A stretch of 64,000 nucleotides of DNA from Neoroseomonas lacus (GCF_014644535.1 NZ_BMKW01000002.1:335034-399033), one strand, 5' to 3'. Counted from the first letter of the stretch, positions 8,392 through 16,852 are shown. Notes: generated by a model from the letters alone, not told the origin. Translations and numbers: made by a program.

Positions 8392-9507
8392 ATGACGAAT
8401 ACCCAGGATTTCGAGATCTTCCTCGCCACGGCGCCGGGCCTGGAGCCCGTGCTGCATGACGAGGTGCGCTTCAAGGGTTTCAAGCAGCCAAAGCAGGTGC
8501 CTGGTGGCGTCACCATCAGGGGCGGCTGGCCGGTCGTCTGGCGGGCCAATCTGTGGGTGCGCGGCGCCGGGCGTGTGCTCGCCCGCATCGCCTCCTTCCG
8601 CGTGGTGCATCTCGCGCAGCTCGATGACCTGGCCCACCGCGTGCCCTGGGCCGATGTGCTGCGGCCCGATGTGCCGTTCCGTGTCGAGGCCTCCTGCGCC
8701 GGGTCGCGCATCTATCACAGCGGCGCGGCGGCGCAGCGGATCGAGACCGCGATCCGCGACACACTCGGTGCGCCGTCCTCACCTGAGGCCGCCGTCGTGG
8801 TGATGGCGCGCATCGAGAACGATCTCTGCACCATCAGCATCGATACCTCGGGCGAGCCGTTGCACAAACGCGGCTACAAGGAGGCGGTCAATGCCGCGCC
8901 GATGCGCGAGACCATGGCCTCGCTGTTCCTGCGCCAATGTGGCTTCGACGGCAGCGAGCCGGTGCTCGACCCGATGTGCGGCTCCGGCACCTTCGTCATC
9001 GAGGCGGCGGAGATCGCCGCGCGGCTCAACCCCGGCCGGGCGCGTGCGTTCGCCTTCGAACTGCTCGCCACCTTCGATGCCGAGGCCTGGCAGACGATGC
9101 GCGCGGTCAAGAGCGCCCGCGTGCCGGCATGCCGCTTCTACGGCAGCGACCGCGATGCCGGGGCGGTCGAGATGAGCCGCGCCAATGCCGCCCGCGCCGG
9201 CGTCAGCGAGTTCACCGAATTCCGCCAGGCGACGATCAGCGAGATTGTCCCGCCCGAGGGGCCGCCGGGGCTGGTCATCGCCAACCCGCCCTATGGCAAC
9301 CGGCTGGGCGACAGCAAGAAGCTCGCGCCGCTGTACCAAGCCTTCGGGCAGACGCTGATGACGCGCTTCAAGGGCTGGCGCATCGGGCTGATCGCCAATG
9401 AAGCGCGGCTGGCCCACATGACCGGCTTGCCCTTCCTGCCGAACGGGCCGCCGGTGCCGCATGGCGGACTGCGGGTTGCGCTGTACCAGACCGCGCCGCT
9501 GGCCTGA
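8392..9507 (+). CDS. THUMP-domain class I RNA methyltransferase (RlmL/YcbY N-terminal type)
   Basis: The 371-residue enzyme probably methylates a guanine N2 of 23S rRNA. It has the N-terminal ferredoxin-like and THUMP domain (FEIFLATAPGLEPVLHDEV at ~7-25, GGVTIRGGW, RVEASCAGSRIYHSGAAAQR near 105-125) and a Rossmann methyltransferase domain of the UPF0020 family from ~160 (EPVLDPMCGSGTFVIEAAE, the AdoMet site, ~195-213; FYGSDRDAGAVEMSRANA; VIANPPYGNRLGD with the N-P-P-Y catalytic motif, ~297-309). It matches the N-terminal half of E. coli RlmL and lacks the RlmK-like second half, as is usual outside gammaproteobacteria. The exact target base is inference. Confidence 0.9.
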   Translation: MTNTQDFEIFLATAPGLEPVLHDEVRFKGFKQPKQVPGGVTIRGGWPVVWRANLWVRGAGRVLARIASFRVVHLAQLDDLAHRVPWADVLRPDVPFRVEASCAGSRIYHSGAAAQRIETAIRDTLGAPSSPEAAVVVMARIENDLCTISIDTSGEPLHKRGYKEAVNAAPMRETMASLFLRQCGFDGSEPVLDPMCGSGTFVIEAAEIAARLNPGRARAFAFELLATFDAEAWQTMRAVKSARVPACRFYGSDRDAGAVEMSRANAARAGVSEFTEFRQATISEIVPPEGPPGLVIANPPYGNRLGDSKKLAPLYQAFGQTLMTRFKGWRIGLIANEARLAHMTGLPFLPNGPPVPHGGLRVALYQTAPLA

Positions 9508-9639
9508 CAGTCCTGGCGCGCCGCCTTGGCCCCGCCTCGCCGAGGGAGGCCGTCACGAAAGCCCGACAGGCCGCCGGCGGTCTCGACCTCGCCGGATCGC
9601 CGCCACGCCCTTGCCCCAACCATGGGCCAAGCTGCGCCC

Positions 9640-10056
9640 ATGCCACTCTCGCGCCGCTCCGCCATGCTCGCCTGCCTCGCTCTTACCGCCGCGCCGGCGG
9701 CCTTCGCCCAGGCCCCTTCCAACCTTTCTGGCCACTGGCGTACCGACGCCATCGGCGCGGCGCGACTGCCCGCCACGCCGCACCCGGACATCACCTTCGG
9801 CGCCGAGGGCCGCGCCTATGGCAGCAGTGGCTGCAGCCGCTTCATGGGTGGCTTCACGCTGGACGGCGCCGCGCTGCGCTTCGACCCGATCGCCGGCACC
9901 CGCATGGCCTGCGAACCGCCGGCGATGGAGGTGGAACAGCGCTTCCTCGACGCCCTGGCCGCGGTGCGCGGCTGGCGGCTCGAGGGGCCGGCGCTGCTGC
10001 TAACCGATGGCACGGGCGCCACGGTGCTGCGCCTGCTGCGCGCCGAGGCTGGATGA
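9640..10056 (+). CDS. Secreted META-domain (HslJ-like) protein
   Basis: The 138-residue product has an N-terminal Sec or Tat-like signal (PLSRRSAMLACLALTAAPAA, cleavage after FAQ) and one META/HslJ domain: NLSGHWRTDAIGAARLP, then DITFGAEGRAYGSSGCSRFM with the family G-x-x-G-C-N/S pattern, FDPIAGTRMACEPPAMEVEQ and FLDALAAVRGWRLEGPALLL. HslJ-like proteins are small envelope proteins linked to heat or novobiocin stress; the biochemical role is not settled. I chose the ATG at 9640 because it gives a normal signal peptide; upstream in-frame starts (9526, 9622) would add a long charged leader. It stands alone, 133 bases after the methyltransferase gene. Confidence 0.83.
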   Translation: MPLSRRSAMLACLALTAAPAAFAQAPSNLSGHWRTDAIGAARLPATPHPDITFGAEGRAYGSSGCSRFMGGFTLDGAALRFDPIAGTRMACEPPAMEVEQRFLDALAAVRGWRLEGPALLLTDGTGATVLRLLRAEAG

Positions 10057-10096
10057 TGCTTGATTCTCGACACTCAGTCCTGTCATAGGAAATTTT

Positions 10097-10354
10097 TCAA
10101 GACCGCGATTGCCGCGCACGCCGCTCCCGCACCACGCGCAGCGCCTCGACCAGCACCTCACGGGTGATCGCCTGGGTGCTGAACAGCGCTTCCGCCTCGG
10201 CCGGACTGGCCGCCAGGGCCGGCCGCAGCATCAAGGTCCCGTTCTCGATCCAGGCTTCGAAGTGGCGCGGATCCTTCAGCGCCGCCCGCATCGCGCGACG
10301 CAGCGTGACCTGTCCCTGGGGCGAGACCTTGAGCAGAACCGGCACGGCGGGCAT
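10097..10354 (-). CDS. Small AbrB/SpoVT-like DNA-binding protein
   Basis: The 85-residue product has an N-terminal AbrB/MazE-type swapped-hairpin pattern: VPVLLKVSPQGQVTLRRAMR followed by AALKDPRHFEAWIENGTLML, compared with the family theme KVSSKGQVTLPKAIREAL...V..DG.I.L. The C-terminal half (SPAEAEALFSTQAITREVLV) is helical and ends in an Arg-rich tail. Such proteins are usually antitoxins or transition regulators; no toxin gene is adjacent, so an orphan regulator is likely. The ATG at 10354 is preferred over the TTG two codons upstream because AAGGAG lies eight bases before it. The AT-rich gap 10355-10452 (including ATATAAGACAAAAATCCTAA) probably carries divergent promoters for this gene and the next. 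Confidence 0.7.
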   Translation of the reverse strand: MPAVPVLLKVSPQGQVTLRRAMRAALKDPRHFEAWIENGTLMLRPALAASPAEAEALFSTQAITREVLVEALRVVRERRARQSRS

Positions 10355-10452
10355 CGGCAAGTCTCCTTCCTGCGGGCGGGATATAAGACAAAAATCCTAA
10401 TTCCGTCAAGAACCGCGTCGCGGCAAGGCTTCCTTCACCAAACCCTGCCTTG

Positions 10453-11415
10453 ATGGCGCCCATGGCCACACCGTCGCGACGCGAGCCTCTGGCCGAGGTC
10501 CAGCCCTGGGACGCACAGGACAGCCTGTTGCGGCGCGTGGTCGCCTCCGGCCAGCGGCTGCTGCGCGGCTTCCAGGCGCCGGCCCTGTCCCCGGCCGTAC
10601 CGAGCACGACCGTCCCGACGACCGCCGCGACACCGGCTGCCGAGGCATCACCCCACCGGCCGGCGGCTCCTTTCAGTCGCACCATCTGGACGGACCGGCT
10701 CTGGGGCGAGGGCATGGCCATGCCGGGCGGCGCGGAGGAAGTGCTGCGTCTGGCCGCCCTGTTGCCGCTCGCGCCCGCGCATACGGTGCTGCTGGCGGGG
10801 CTCGGCGCGCAATCGGCCGGCACGGTGATCTCCGGGGCGCGCGGTTGCTTCGTCGCCGCCCATGACCTGATCGTCCCAGGCGAGGCGGCACCGCGCCGCC
10901 GCAAGCCGCCCAAGCGTGTCACCGCTGCCGACTTTTCGCCCGACGCCCCGGAATTCCGCCCCGCCTATCACCAGCACGCGTTGCTGCTCGAACCCTTCCG
11001 GCACGGTGGCGCGCCCGAACGCCTGCTGCGGGCGACCGCCTCGGCCCTGCGCGACAGCGGCGAGGTCGTGCTGCTCGACCTCGTGGCGCGCGAACCCATC
11101 ACCGAGGCGCGTTGGCTCAAGCTGGAGGACCGCCTCTCGCCGCCGGGCGAGACCGTCATGACCCGCGCCCTCGAAAAGTCTGGGTTTCGCGTCCATGTCG
11201 TCGAGGATGCCGGGGCTCGGCACCAACGGTCGGCTTTGCTCGGCTGGGCCGCGCTTCTCGAGGCGCTGCGCCATGAATCGGAACGCCCGACCCCACAGGC
11301 CGCCATTGCCCTGGTGACCGAGGCCGAGGCGTGGCTGCTCCGCCTGCGCCTGATGCAGCAAGGCCGGTTGCGGCTGCTGCGCTGGCACGCCACCATGATG
11401 CGCCGGCCAAGTTAG
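10453..11415 (+). CDS. Degenerate methyltransferase-like protein, function unknown
   Basis: The product has 320 residues. After a low-complexity Pro/Ala/Thr linker (~45-75) comes a stretch that resembles a class I methyltransferase: FSRTIWTDRLWGEGMAMPGG, then VLLAGLGAQSAGTVISGARG in the place of AdoMet motif I, then RATASALRDSGEVVLLDLVA and ALEKSGFRVHVVEDAG, resembling the late strands. The glycine motif is not a standard GxGxG, so AdoMet binding is doubtful. An Arg/Lys-rich patch (PRRRKPPKRV) lies in the middle. I do not recognise a specific family. The stop is followed by a repeat with a strong hairpin shared with the convergent gene. Confidence 0.65.
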   Translation: MAPMATPSRREPLAEVQPWDAQDSLLRRVVASGQRLLRGFQAPALSPAVPSTTVPTTAATPAAEASPHRPAAPFSRTIWTDRLWGEGMAMPGGAEEVLRLAALLPLAPAHTVLLAGLGAQSAGTVISGARGCFVAAHDLIVPGEAAPRRRKPPKRVTAADFSPDAPEFRPAYHQHALLLEPFRHGGAPERLLRATASALRDSGEVVLLDLVAREPITEARWLKLEDRLSPPGETVMTRALEKSGFRVHVVEDAGARHQRSALLGWAALLEALRHESERPTPQAAIALVTEAEAWLLRLRLMQQGRLRLLRWHATMMRRPS

Positions 11416-11540
11416 CGCCTGTTCGGATCAAGCGGCACCGGTCGCACGGCCGCCCGGCCACGCACGCCAGTGTCCTCGAATGTGTGGCAACTACCGGGCT
11501 GATCAAACGGCCTCTGAACGCGACCCGCGATCAGGCGGCT

Positions 11541-11635
11541 GGAGCGGTTTCCGTTCGCCCTGGCTCACGAAAACCGCTCCGTAGATTTGTCTTCACGAGC
11601 ATCTTCACCCGATCAGGTGATTCCACCTGATCGGG
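11541..11635. repeat. Short intergenic repeat, family 2, copy a
   Basis: The element begins with the dyad GGAGCGGTTT (11541-11550) / AAACCGCTCC (11571-11580), continues with GTAGATTTGTCTTCACGAGC and ends in a perfect 12-bp hairpin. A clearly related copy lies inverted at 25436-25530, sharing the order GAGCGGTTT-CGTTCG, CGTAGAT, GAGCATCTTCAC, hairpin. Weaker relatives lie at 14279-14351 and 18341-18454. Confidence 0.75.
11608..11635. terminator. Bidirectional terminator-like hairpin
   Basis: CCCGATCAGGTG, a four-base loop ATTC, then CACCTGATCGGG form a perfect 12-bp stem. It lies between the convergent genes ending at 11415 and 11643, eight bases from the latter stop. There is no long T-run, so it may end transcription in either direction only partly or protect the RNA ends. 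Confidence 0.65.
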
Positions 11636-11642
11636 ATCTGCC

Positions 11643-12209
11643 CTACTCCGCCGCGTCCTGCACCAGCCACGGCCAGCGCATCTTCACCACCGGGGATGAC
11701 GGCTCATAGGCCAGGCAGGTGCCGATGATGCGCGGCCTCTCCCGCACGCCGGTCACCCCCTCGCGCGCCAATTCCTTCTGCCGCCGCACCGGATACAGCG
11801 TCTGGTAGGCAACGGTGGCGATCTGGGCCAACATCTCCCGGATATGGGTGCAGCCGAGCACGCCACCCACCCGCTCCTGCACCGCCCGGTTGAAGCCCGG
11901 CCCGATCTTCAGCCCGGCCAGGCGCGCGAAATTCGGCGCTGCCTGCGGGCAGACGGCATAGGGCGTGTGGTCTGACGCCGCCTCGCAGTGATGGATCAAC
12001 AGGTCGTCGTCGATGGTCAGGCGGATCCACATGCCGTGCAGCGGTGTGCCGGGGGCGAGGTAGCCCTTCTCCTCATTGTCGAAACCATAGGCCTTGGTGT
12101 CGAGTAGATGGCCCTCGATGTCGAACAGCCCATCGGCCCGGCGATAGCCGTGCATGTCGATCTGGCGGCGATGCAGGGGCTCGCGGTCGGCAGGGGCTGA
12201 AAGAGGCAT
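11643..12209 (-). CDS. DUF2889 family protein
   Basis: The 188-residue cytoplasmic protein has no signal peptide. It matches DUF2889: HRRQIDMHGYRRADGLFDIE at the start, then DTKAYGFDNE, TPLHGMWIRLTIDDDLLIHH, GFNRAVQERVGGVLGCTHIR and EMLAQIATVAYQTLYPVRR. The invariant Gly-Cys-Thr-His near residue 124 and several conserved acidic residues are present. Function in the family is unknown. The stop is followed by the 11608-11635 hairpin; the region upstream holds a family 1 repeat. Confidence 0.85.
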   Translation of the reverse strand: MPLSAPADREPLHRRQIDMHGYRRADGLFDIEGHLLDTKAYGFDNEEKGYLAPGTPLHGMWIRLTIDDDLLIHHCEAASDHTPYAVCPQAAPNFARLAGLKIGPGFNRAVQERVGGVLGCTHIREMLAQIATVAYQTLYPVRRQKELAREGVTGVRERPRIIGTCLAYEPSSPVVKMRWPWLVQDAAE

Positions 12210-12329
12210 GGTTCGTTCCGGTCTTGCTGCGACGCATCATATTGTCGCCGCGCAAGATCGGGAAACCCGCGACTGGCCAAGCACGGCGCGGGGCAGGCAT
12301 GTCGGTGGGCGCCGGAGGCTCGACGGGCA

Positions 12330-12566
12330 CACGGAGAGCGGCGCCGCCACGCTCCGGACTTCACCCCGCCACGGGTACCCATTGGCCCAACGGCCTTTGG
12401 AAACCTCGATTTGGCGCCGGCGTCACGGGCCAACCCGGCCCGAGGAAACCGCCGGGCCCGAAAGTGGGTCCAGGCATTCATCGCGCCAACGGCGCTCGAC
12501 GCCGAAGATGGCATTCAAGAGGGCGTGGCCCGGTTGCGGGGTGGCTCGGAGGGGCGGCGCCCCTCC
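12330..12566. repeat. Bi-lobed intergenic repeat, family 1, copy C
   Basis: Left lobe remnants at 12330-12430 are GGAGAGCGGCGCCGCCACGC, CACCCCGCCACGGGTACCCA (also present in copy A) and CAACGGCCTTTGGAAACC. The right lobe at 12535-12566 is GCGGGGTGGCTC followed by the stem GGAGGGGC-GGC-GCCCCTCC. The central part is unlike the other copies. It fills most of the gap between two minus-strand genes. Confidence 0.65.
12548..12566 (-). terminator. Hairpin directly after aroK-aroB
   Basis: A perfect 8-bp stem GGAGGGGC / GCCCCTCC with loop GGC lies three bases beyond the stop of the minus-strand aroK-aroB gene. It is the outer hairpin of repeat copy C and a plausible terminator, though no T-run follows. 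Confidence 0.55.
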
Positions 12567-12569
12567 AAC

Positions 12570-14351
12570 CTACCCGACCGCCCCCTCATCCCACAGCAGC
12601 GCCGTCACGGCCTCCGCGGGCACATCCGCGCTGGTGAACACATCCCCCGGCCCGCGCAGCAGCACGAAGCGCATCCTGCCATCGCGGTTCTTCTTGTCCT
12701 TCGCCATCCGCCCCATCAGCGCCTCCACGGTGAAGCGCCGGTCGAGATCGCCGATCCGCGCCGGCAACCCGCAGGCCGTCAGATGCGCGATGACCCGCGA
12801 CGGCCATTCCTGGCTGCAATGCCCCAGCCGTGCCGAGATCGAGGCCGCCAGGCCCAGCCCGATCGCCACCGCCTCGCCATGCAGCAGCGTGCCGTCGAAC
12901 CCCGCCTCGGCCTCCAGCGCATGACCGAAGGTGTGACCGAGATTGAGCAGCGCGCGGCCGCCCTCCACACTTTCCTCGCGCTCATCCGCGGCAACCACAG
13001 CCGCCTTCAGCCGGCAGGATTCCAGCACCGCATGGGTCAGCGCGCCAATGTCGCCAGCCACCGCGGCGGCGCCATGCGTCTCGCACCAGTCCCACAGCGG
13101 CCCCTGCAACAACCCGTGCTTGGCGACCTCGGCATAGCCGGCGCGCAGTTCACGGGCGGGCAGCGTCGCCAGCGTGTCGGTATCGGCCAGCACGATGCGC
13201 GGCTGGTGGAAAGCCCCGGCGAGGTTCTTGCCCGCGCGCAGATTCACCCCCGTCTTGCCGCCGACCGAGGAATCGACTTGGGCGAGCAGCGTCGTCGGCA
13301 CCTGCACGAAGGGCACACCGCGCATCGCCACGGCGGCGGCGAAACCGGCCAAATCACCAACCACACCGCCGCCGAGCGCGACGACCGCCGTCCGCCGGTC
13401 CAGCCCGGCGCCGAGCATCTGCTCAAGCACATCCTGCAACCGCTCGAAGGCCTTGGAGCCCTCCCCGGGCGGCACGGCGATCTCGGCCAGCACGTGGAAG
13501 CCCGCCACCTCCAGGCCGGCGCGCAAGGCCGGCAGATGGATCGCGGCGACCGAGGCGTCGCTGACCACCACCACGCGCCGCGCCGGCAGCACCGGGGCAA
13601 TCAGCCCGCCGGCGCGCGCCAGCAGCCCGGGCCCGATCACCACGTCATAGGCACGGTCGCCAAGGCCCACCGGCAGGCGCTGCGGCGGCTTCGCACCCTC
13701 CACGGCGTCCTGCACGCGGCGGGTGGTCACCTCGGGGCTTTCATCGGTGCAGGTCACGGTCAGGTCGGCCTCGGCATAGAAGGGGTGGCGCGTCGTCATC
13801 AGGCGCTGCAGCACCACGGCGGGGTCGGCATTGAGGAACATCGGCCGGTGTTCGCGCCCCGCCACGCGGCGCAGCAGGGTCGGCAATTCGCATTTCAGCC
13901 AGACGGTCACGGCGCCGGAGGATTTGATCGCCGCGCGTGTCGCCGGGTCGGCGAAGGCGCCGCCGCCGGTTGCCAGCACCAGCGGCGGGCCGGCCAGCAG
14001 GCGGGTGATCACCCGGCGCTCGCCAGCGCGGAAATGGGATTCGCCGTAGCGGGCGAAAATTTCCGTGATCGGCATGCCGGCGGCCGATTCGATCTCGGTA
14101 TCCGCGTCGCGGAACGGCAGGCCGAAGCGCGCGGCGAGTCGCCGCCCGATCGCCGTCTTCCCGGCGCCAGGCATGCCAACCAGCACCACCGCCCGCTGCG
14201 GCGCGGACGGGGGCAGGACATTCGGGGGGTCTTCATCATGAAGATCGAGGGCGGAGTTGCGCGACACAGGGCCGGAGGCTAGAGCAATATCCGTTCGGAT
14301 GAAATCGTCCCAACGAATTTCGGGCCCTGAAATATCCCGATTCTTGAGCAT
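12570..14351 (-). CDS. aroKB: Bifunctional shikimate kinase / 3-dehydroquinate synthase
   Basis: One continuous frame of 593 residues joins two enzymes of the shikimate pathway. Residues ~50-215 are shikimate kinase (VVLVGMPGAGKTAIGRRLA, Walker A; FRDADTEIE; LATGGGAFADP). Residues ~225-590 are 3-dehydroquinate synthase (VVALGGGVVGDLAGFAAAVA, VPTTLLAQVDSSVGGKTGVN, LRAGYAEVAKHGLL, LLNLGHTFGHALEAE with metal-binding His). Thus steps 2 and 5 of chorismate synthesis are on one polypeptide. The first 28 residues derive from a family 2 repeat (14279-14351), so the true start may be the GTG at 14267, which begins VSRNSALDLHDED. A hairpin follows the stop. It diverges from the small gene 14409-14558. 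Confidence 0.95.
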   Translation of the reverse strand: MLKNRDISGPEIRWDDFIRTDIALASGPVSRNSALDLHDEDPPNVLPPSAPQRAVVLVGMPGAGKTAIGRRLAARFGLPFRDADTEIESAAGMPITEIFARYGESHFRAGERRVITRLLAGPPLVLATGGGAFADPATRAAIKSSGAVTVWLKCELPTLLRRVAGREHRPMFLNADPAVVLQRLMTTRHPFYAEADLTVTCTDESPEVTTRRVQDAVEGAKPPQRLPVGLGDRAYDVVIGPGLLARAGGLIAPVLPARRVVVVSDASVAAIHLPALRAGLEVAGFHVLAEIAVPPGEGSKAFERLQDVLEQMLGAGLDRRTAVVALGGGVVGDLAGFAAAVAMRGVPFVQVPTTLLAQVDSSVGGKTGVNLRAGKNLAGAFHQPRIVLADTDTLATLPARELRAGYAEVAKHGLLQGPLWDWCETHGAAAVAGDIGALTHAVLESCRLKAAVVAADEREESVEGGRALLNLGHTFGHALEAEAGFDGTLLHGEAVAIGLGLAASISARLGHCSQEWPSRVIAHLTACGLPARIGDLDRRFTVEALMGRMAKDKKNRDGRMRFVLLRGPGDVFTSADVPAEAVTALLWDEGAVG

Positions 14352-14408
14352 CTTATGTCCGTTGCCCTGGCAATCTGACGACTATCCGCAAGGGAGAAGC
14401 CGCGCCCG

Positions 14409-14558
14409 ATGTCCCGCAGCCCATTCATCCTCATCCTGCTGCTGGTCCTGGGCGCCGTTGCCGTCGGGCTGCTGGCGCTCGGTGCCTTCCCGCCGAATGT
14501 GCCCCCCGAGCCGGTTCAGCGTACCATCCCGAACGAACGGTTCCAGTCGAGCCGCTGA
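14409..14558 (+). CDS. Small single-pass membrane protein upstream of xerD
   Basis: A 49-codon frame begins with the ATG at 14409. The product starts MSRSPFILILLLVLGAVAVG and continues LLALGAFPPNVPP, giving one strongly hydrophobic segment (residues ~5-26), then a short Pro-rich, polar tail ending FQSSR. AAGGGAG lies about 14 bases upstream of the start, slightly far for a ribosome binding site. The stop is only five bases before the xerD start, so the two are likely cotranscribed. I do not know a function; codon choice and the well-formed membrane helix argue that it is real. Confidence 0.7.
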   Translation: MSRSPFILILLLVLGAVAVGLLALGAFPPNVPPEPVQRTIPNERFQSSR

Positions 14559-14563
14559 GCGCC

Positions 14564-15499
14564 ATGGCACGCCCCGACCGCGCCGTTCCGGGTGGTGGCG
14601 CGGCGGCGTCGCGCCATGTCGAGGCCTTCCTGGAAATGCTGGTCGCCGAACGTGGCGCGGCGCGCAACACGCTCGCCGCCTACCAGGCGGACCTCGATGA
14701 CTTCGCCGGCTTTACCGCAGCGCGCGGCATCGCCATCCATGCCGCCGATGCCGATGCGCTGCGCGGCTGGGTGCGGCAGCTCGCCGGCGCCGGCTATGCC
14801 GCGCGCACCCAGGCGCGGCGCGTCTCCGCGATCCGCCAATTCCACCGCTTCCTGGCGCGCGAGGGCGTCCGCCCCGACGACCCGACCGAATTGCTCGAAA
14901 GCCCGCGCCTGCCGGCCAGCCTGCCCAAGGCGCTGAGCGAGGCCGAGATGGAGTCGCTGATCGCCGCCGCTGCGGCCCTGCCTGGCCGCAAGGGCCTGGT
15001 CGCCGCCGCCGCGGTCGAGCTGCTGTACTGTTCCGGCCTGCGCGCCAGTGAATTGGTCTCGCTGCCGGCCGGTGCGCTGCGTGCCGAGGAAGGGCTGGTC
15101 GCCGTGCGCGGCAAGGGCGGCAAGGAACGCCTGGTGCCCGTCTCGGCCCGCGCGCGGGACCTCGCGCTCGCCGCCCGCACCGAGGCGGCGGAACGGGCCG
15201 GGGCGAAGGGCGCGCGCTGGCTGTTTCCCTCCCGCGCCGCCTCGGGGCATTTGACGCGGCAATCGCTCGGGCTGCTGTTGAAGGACGTGGCACTGGCGGC
15301 CGGGACCGACCCGGAGCGGGTCAGCCCGCATGTGCTGCGGCATTCCTTCGCGTCGCATCTGCTCGGGCGGGGGGCGGATCTGCGAAGCCTGCAGGTGCTG
15401 CTGGGGCATGCGGATATCGCGACTACGCAGATTTATACGAAGGTGCTGGAAGGGCGGTTGAAGGCGCTGGTGGAGGCGCATCACCCGCTGGCGAGGTGA
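14564..15499 (+). CDS. xerD: Site-specific tyrosine recombinase XerD
   Basis: With XerC it resolves chromosome dimers at dif during division. The 311-residue protein has the N-terminal core-binding domain (VEAFLEMLVAERGAARNTLA, ~19-38) and catalytic domain with all conserved residues visible: Arg in CSGLRASELVSLP (~160), Lys in GKGGKERLVPV (~186), His-x-x-Arg in SPHVLRHSFASHLL (~256-259), His in LLGHADI (~282) and the nucleophile Tyr in TTQIYTKV (~290). Assignment to XerD rather than XerC rests on HVLRHSFASHLLGRGADLRS and on the second paralogue at 29196, which is coupled to DUF484 as xerC usually is. It follows the small membrane protein by five bases. Confidence 0.92.
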   Translation: MARPDRAVPGGGAAASRHVEAFLEMLVAERGAARNTLAAYQADLDDFAGFTAARGIAIHAADADALRGWVRQLAGAGYAARTQARRVSAIRQFHRFLAREGVRPDDPTELLESPRLPASLPKALSEAEMESLIAAAAALPGRKGLVAAAAVELLYCSGLRASELVSLPAGALRAEEGLVAVRGKGGKERLVPVSARARDLALAARTEAAERAGAKGARWLFPSRAASGHLTRQSLGLLLKDVALAAGTDPERVSPHVLRHSFASHLLGRGADLRSLQVLLGHADIATTQIYTKVLEGRLKALVEAHHPLAR

Positions 15500-15510
15500 A
15501 AGAAAGGCCA

Positions 15511-15729
15511 GGAGGGGATTTGCCCCTCACGGACCCTCCCCACCAAAGGCCAAAGGGCCTCTGGACACCAAATACTTGGCATTGGGCACACGACATCCGG
15601 AGACCCGCCGTTGTGCACGGCGCGCGTGCCATCGGGCAGCCAGTCACCATAGCCCCGTGCCAACAGATGGCTTTCCCAATGACACTGTCATTTGGTGGGG
15701 TGGTTTGGTGGGGCAGAGCCCCTCCAACC
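15511..15729. repeat. Bi-lobed intergenic repeat, family 1, copy D
   Basis: Left lobe: GGAGGGGATTTGCCCCTC (15511-15528), ACCCTCCCCACC, AAAGGCCAAAGGGCCTCTGG. Right lobe: the palindrome AATGACA-C-TGTCATT (15678-15692) in the place of the CCAAAGGCC stem, then TGGTGGGGTGG and GGGGCAGAGCCCCTCC. The same palindrome occurs in copy E in the opposite orientation. The copy follows xerD by 11 bases and precedes accA. Confidence 0.75.
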
Positions 15730-15811
15730 TTCCACCCGGCCCCACCTCACGCCCTTCCCCGCACCCAGGGTCTCGCGCCCGCCCCCGAATTCCGCTAACC
15801 CCCGGCCCGCC

Positions 15812-16768
15812 ATGCGCCATTTCCTGGATTTCGAAAAACCGATCGCCGAGCTCGAGGGCAAGATCGAGGAGCTGCGTCGCACCACCGACGCCGGCGGCAT
15901 CGATGTTGCCGAGGAGGTCGGCCGGCTGCGCGACAAGGCGCAGGCCCTGCTCAAGGGCACCTATGCCAAGCTGACCCCGTGGCAGAAGGCGCAGGTCGCC
16001 CGCCACCCGGATCGCCCGCATTGTTCCGACTTCATCGCCGCGCTGATCGACGACTACACCCCGCTCGCCGGCGACCGCGCTTATGCCGATGACCAGGCGA
16101 TCATCGGCGGCATGGGCCGCTTCCGCGGCCGTGCGGTGATGGTGCTGGGCACCGAGCGCGGCAATGACACCGAAAGCCGGGTGAAGCACAATTTCGGCAT
16201 GGCGCGGCCCGAGGGCTACCGCAAGGCGCGCCGGCTGATGGAGCTGGCCGGCCGCTTCGGCCTGCCGATCCTGACCTTCGTCGACACCGCCGGCGCCTTT
16301 CCCGGCATCGATGCCGAGGCGCGCGGCCAGGCCGAGGCCATTGCGCGGTCGATCGAGGCCGGGCTCGACGCCCCGGTGCCCTTCATCGCCACCATCATCG
16401 GTGAGGGCGGGTCCGGCGGCGCCATCGCGCTCGCCGCGGCCGACCGCATCATCATGCTGGAGCACGCGATCTATTCGGTGATCAGCCCGGAAGGCTGCGC
16501 CTCCATCCTGTGGCGCGACGCCGCCCAAGCCTCCACGGCGGCCGAGGCACTCAAGCTGACCGCCGAGGATCTGCGCCGGCTGAACCTGGTCGATGCCACG
16601 GTGCCCGAACCCCTCGGCGGCGCGCATCGCGACGCGGCCGCGACGATTGCAGCACTTGGCGACAAGATCGCCGAACTGCTCGCCCCGCTGGTCGAGCTGG
16701 ATGGCGCGACGTTGCGGGCGCGGCGGCAGGAGAAGTTCCTCGAAATGGGGCGCAGCGGGAGTCTGTAG
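15812..16768 (+). CDS. accA: Acetyl-CoA carboxylase carboxyltransferase subunit alpha
   Basis: With AccD it transfers the carboxyl group from carboxybiotin to acetyl-CoA, the committed step of fatty acid synthesis. The 318 residues match AccA along the whole length: MRHFLDFEKPIAELEGKIEE at the start, LTPWQKAQVARHPDRPH (~60), ERGNDTESRVKHNFGMARPE, PILTFVDTAGAFPGIDAEAR (~150-170) and GEGGSGGAIALAAADRIIML. I chose the ATG at 15812 because MRHFLDFE is the family start; the upstream in-frame codons run through repeat copy D. No accD is beside it, as is common. Confidence 0.96.
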   Translation: MRHFLDFEKPIAELEGKIEELRRTTDAGGIDVAEEVGRLRDKAQALLKGTYAKLTPWQKAQVARHPDRPHCSDFIAALIDDYTPLAGDRAYADDQAIIGGMGRFRGRAVMVLGTERGNDTESRVKHNFGMARPEGYRKARRLMELAGRFGLPILTFVDTAGAFPGIDAEARGQAEAIARSIEAGLDAPVPFIATIIGEGGSGGAIALAAADRIIMLEHAIYSVISPEGCASILWRDAAQASTAAEALKLTAEDLRRLNLVDATVPEPLGGAHRDAAATIAALGDKIAELLAPLVELDGATLRARRQEKFLEMGRSGSL

Positions 16769-16852
16769 CCCGTGCCGCGCCGCCCCGGGACTGGCGGGGC
16801 GAATGGACGGCTGGCGGCTTGCGGGTATCCTGCCCGCCCTCAATGAGCGCCC

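Noticed and set aside
11608-11635. dif site or phage attachment site
   Set aside because: The 12-bp perfect stem has the form of a terminator between convergent genes and lacks the XerC/XerD half-site pattern, despite the xer genes in the window.
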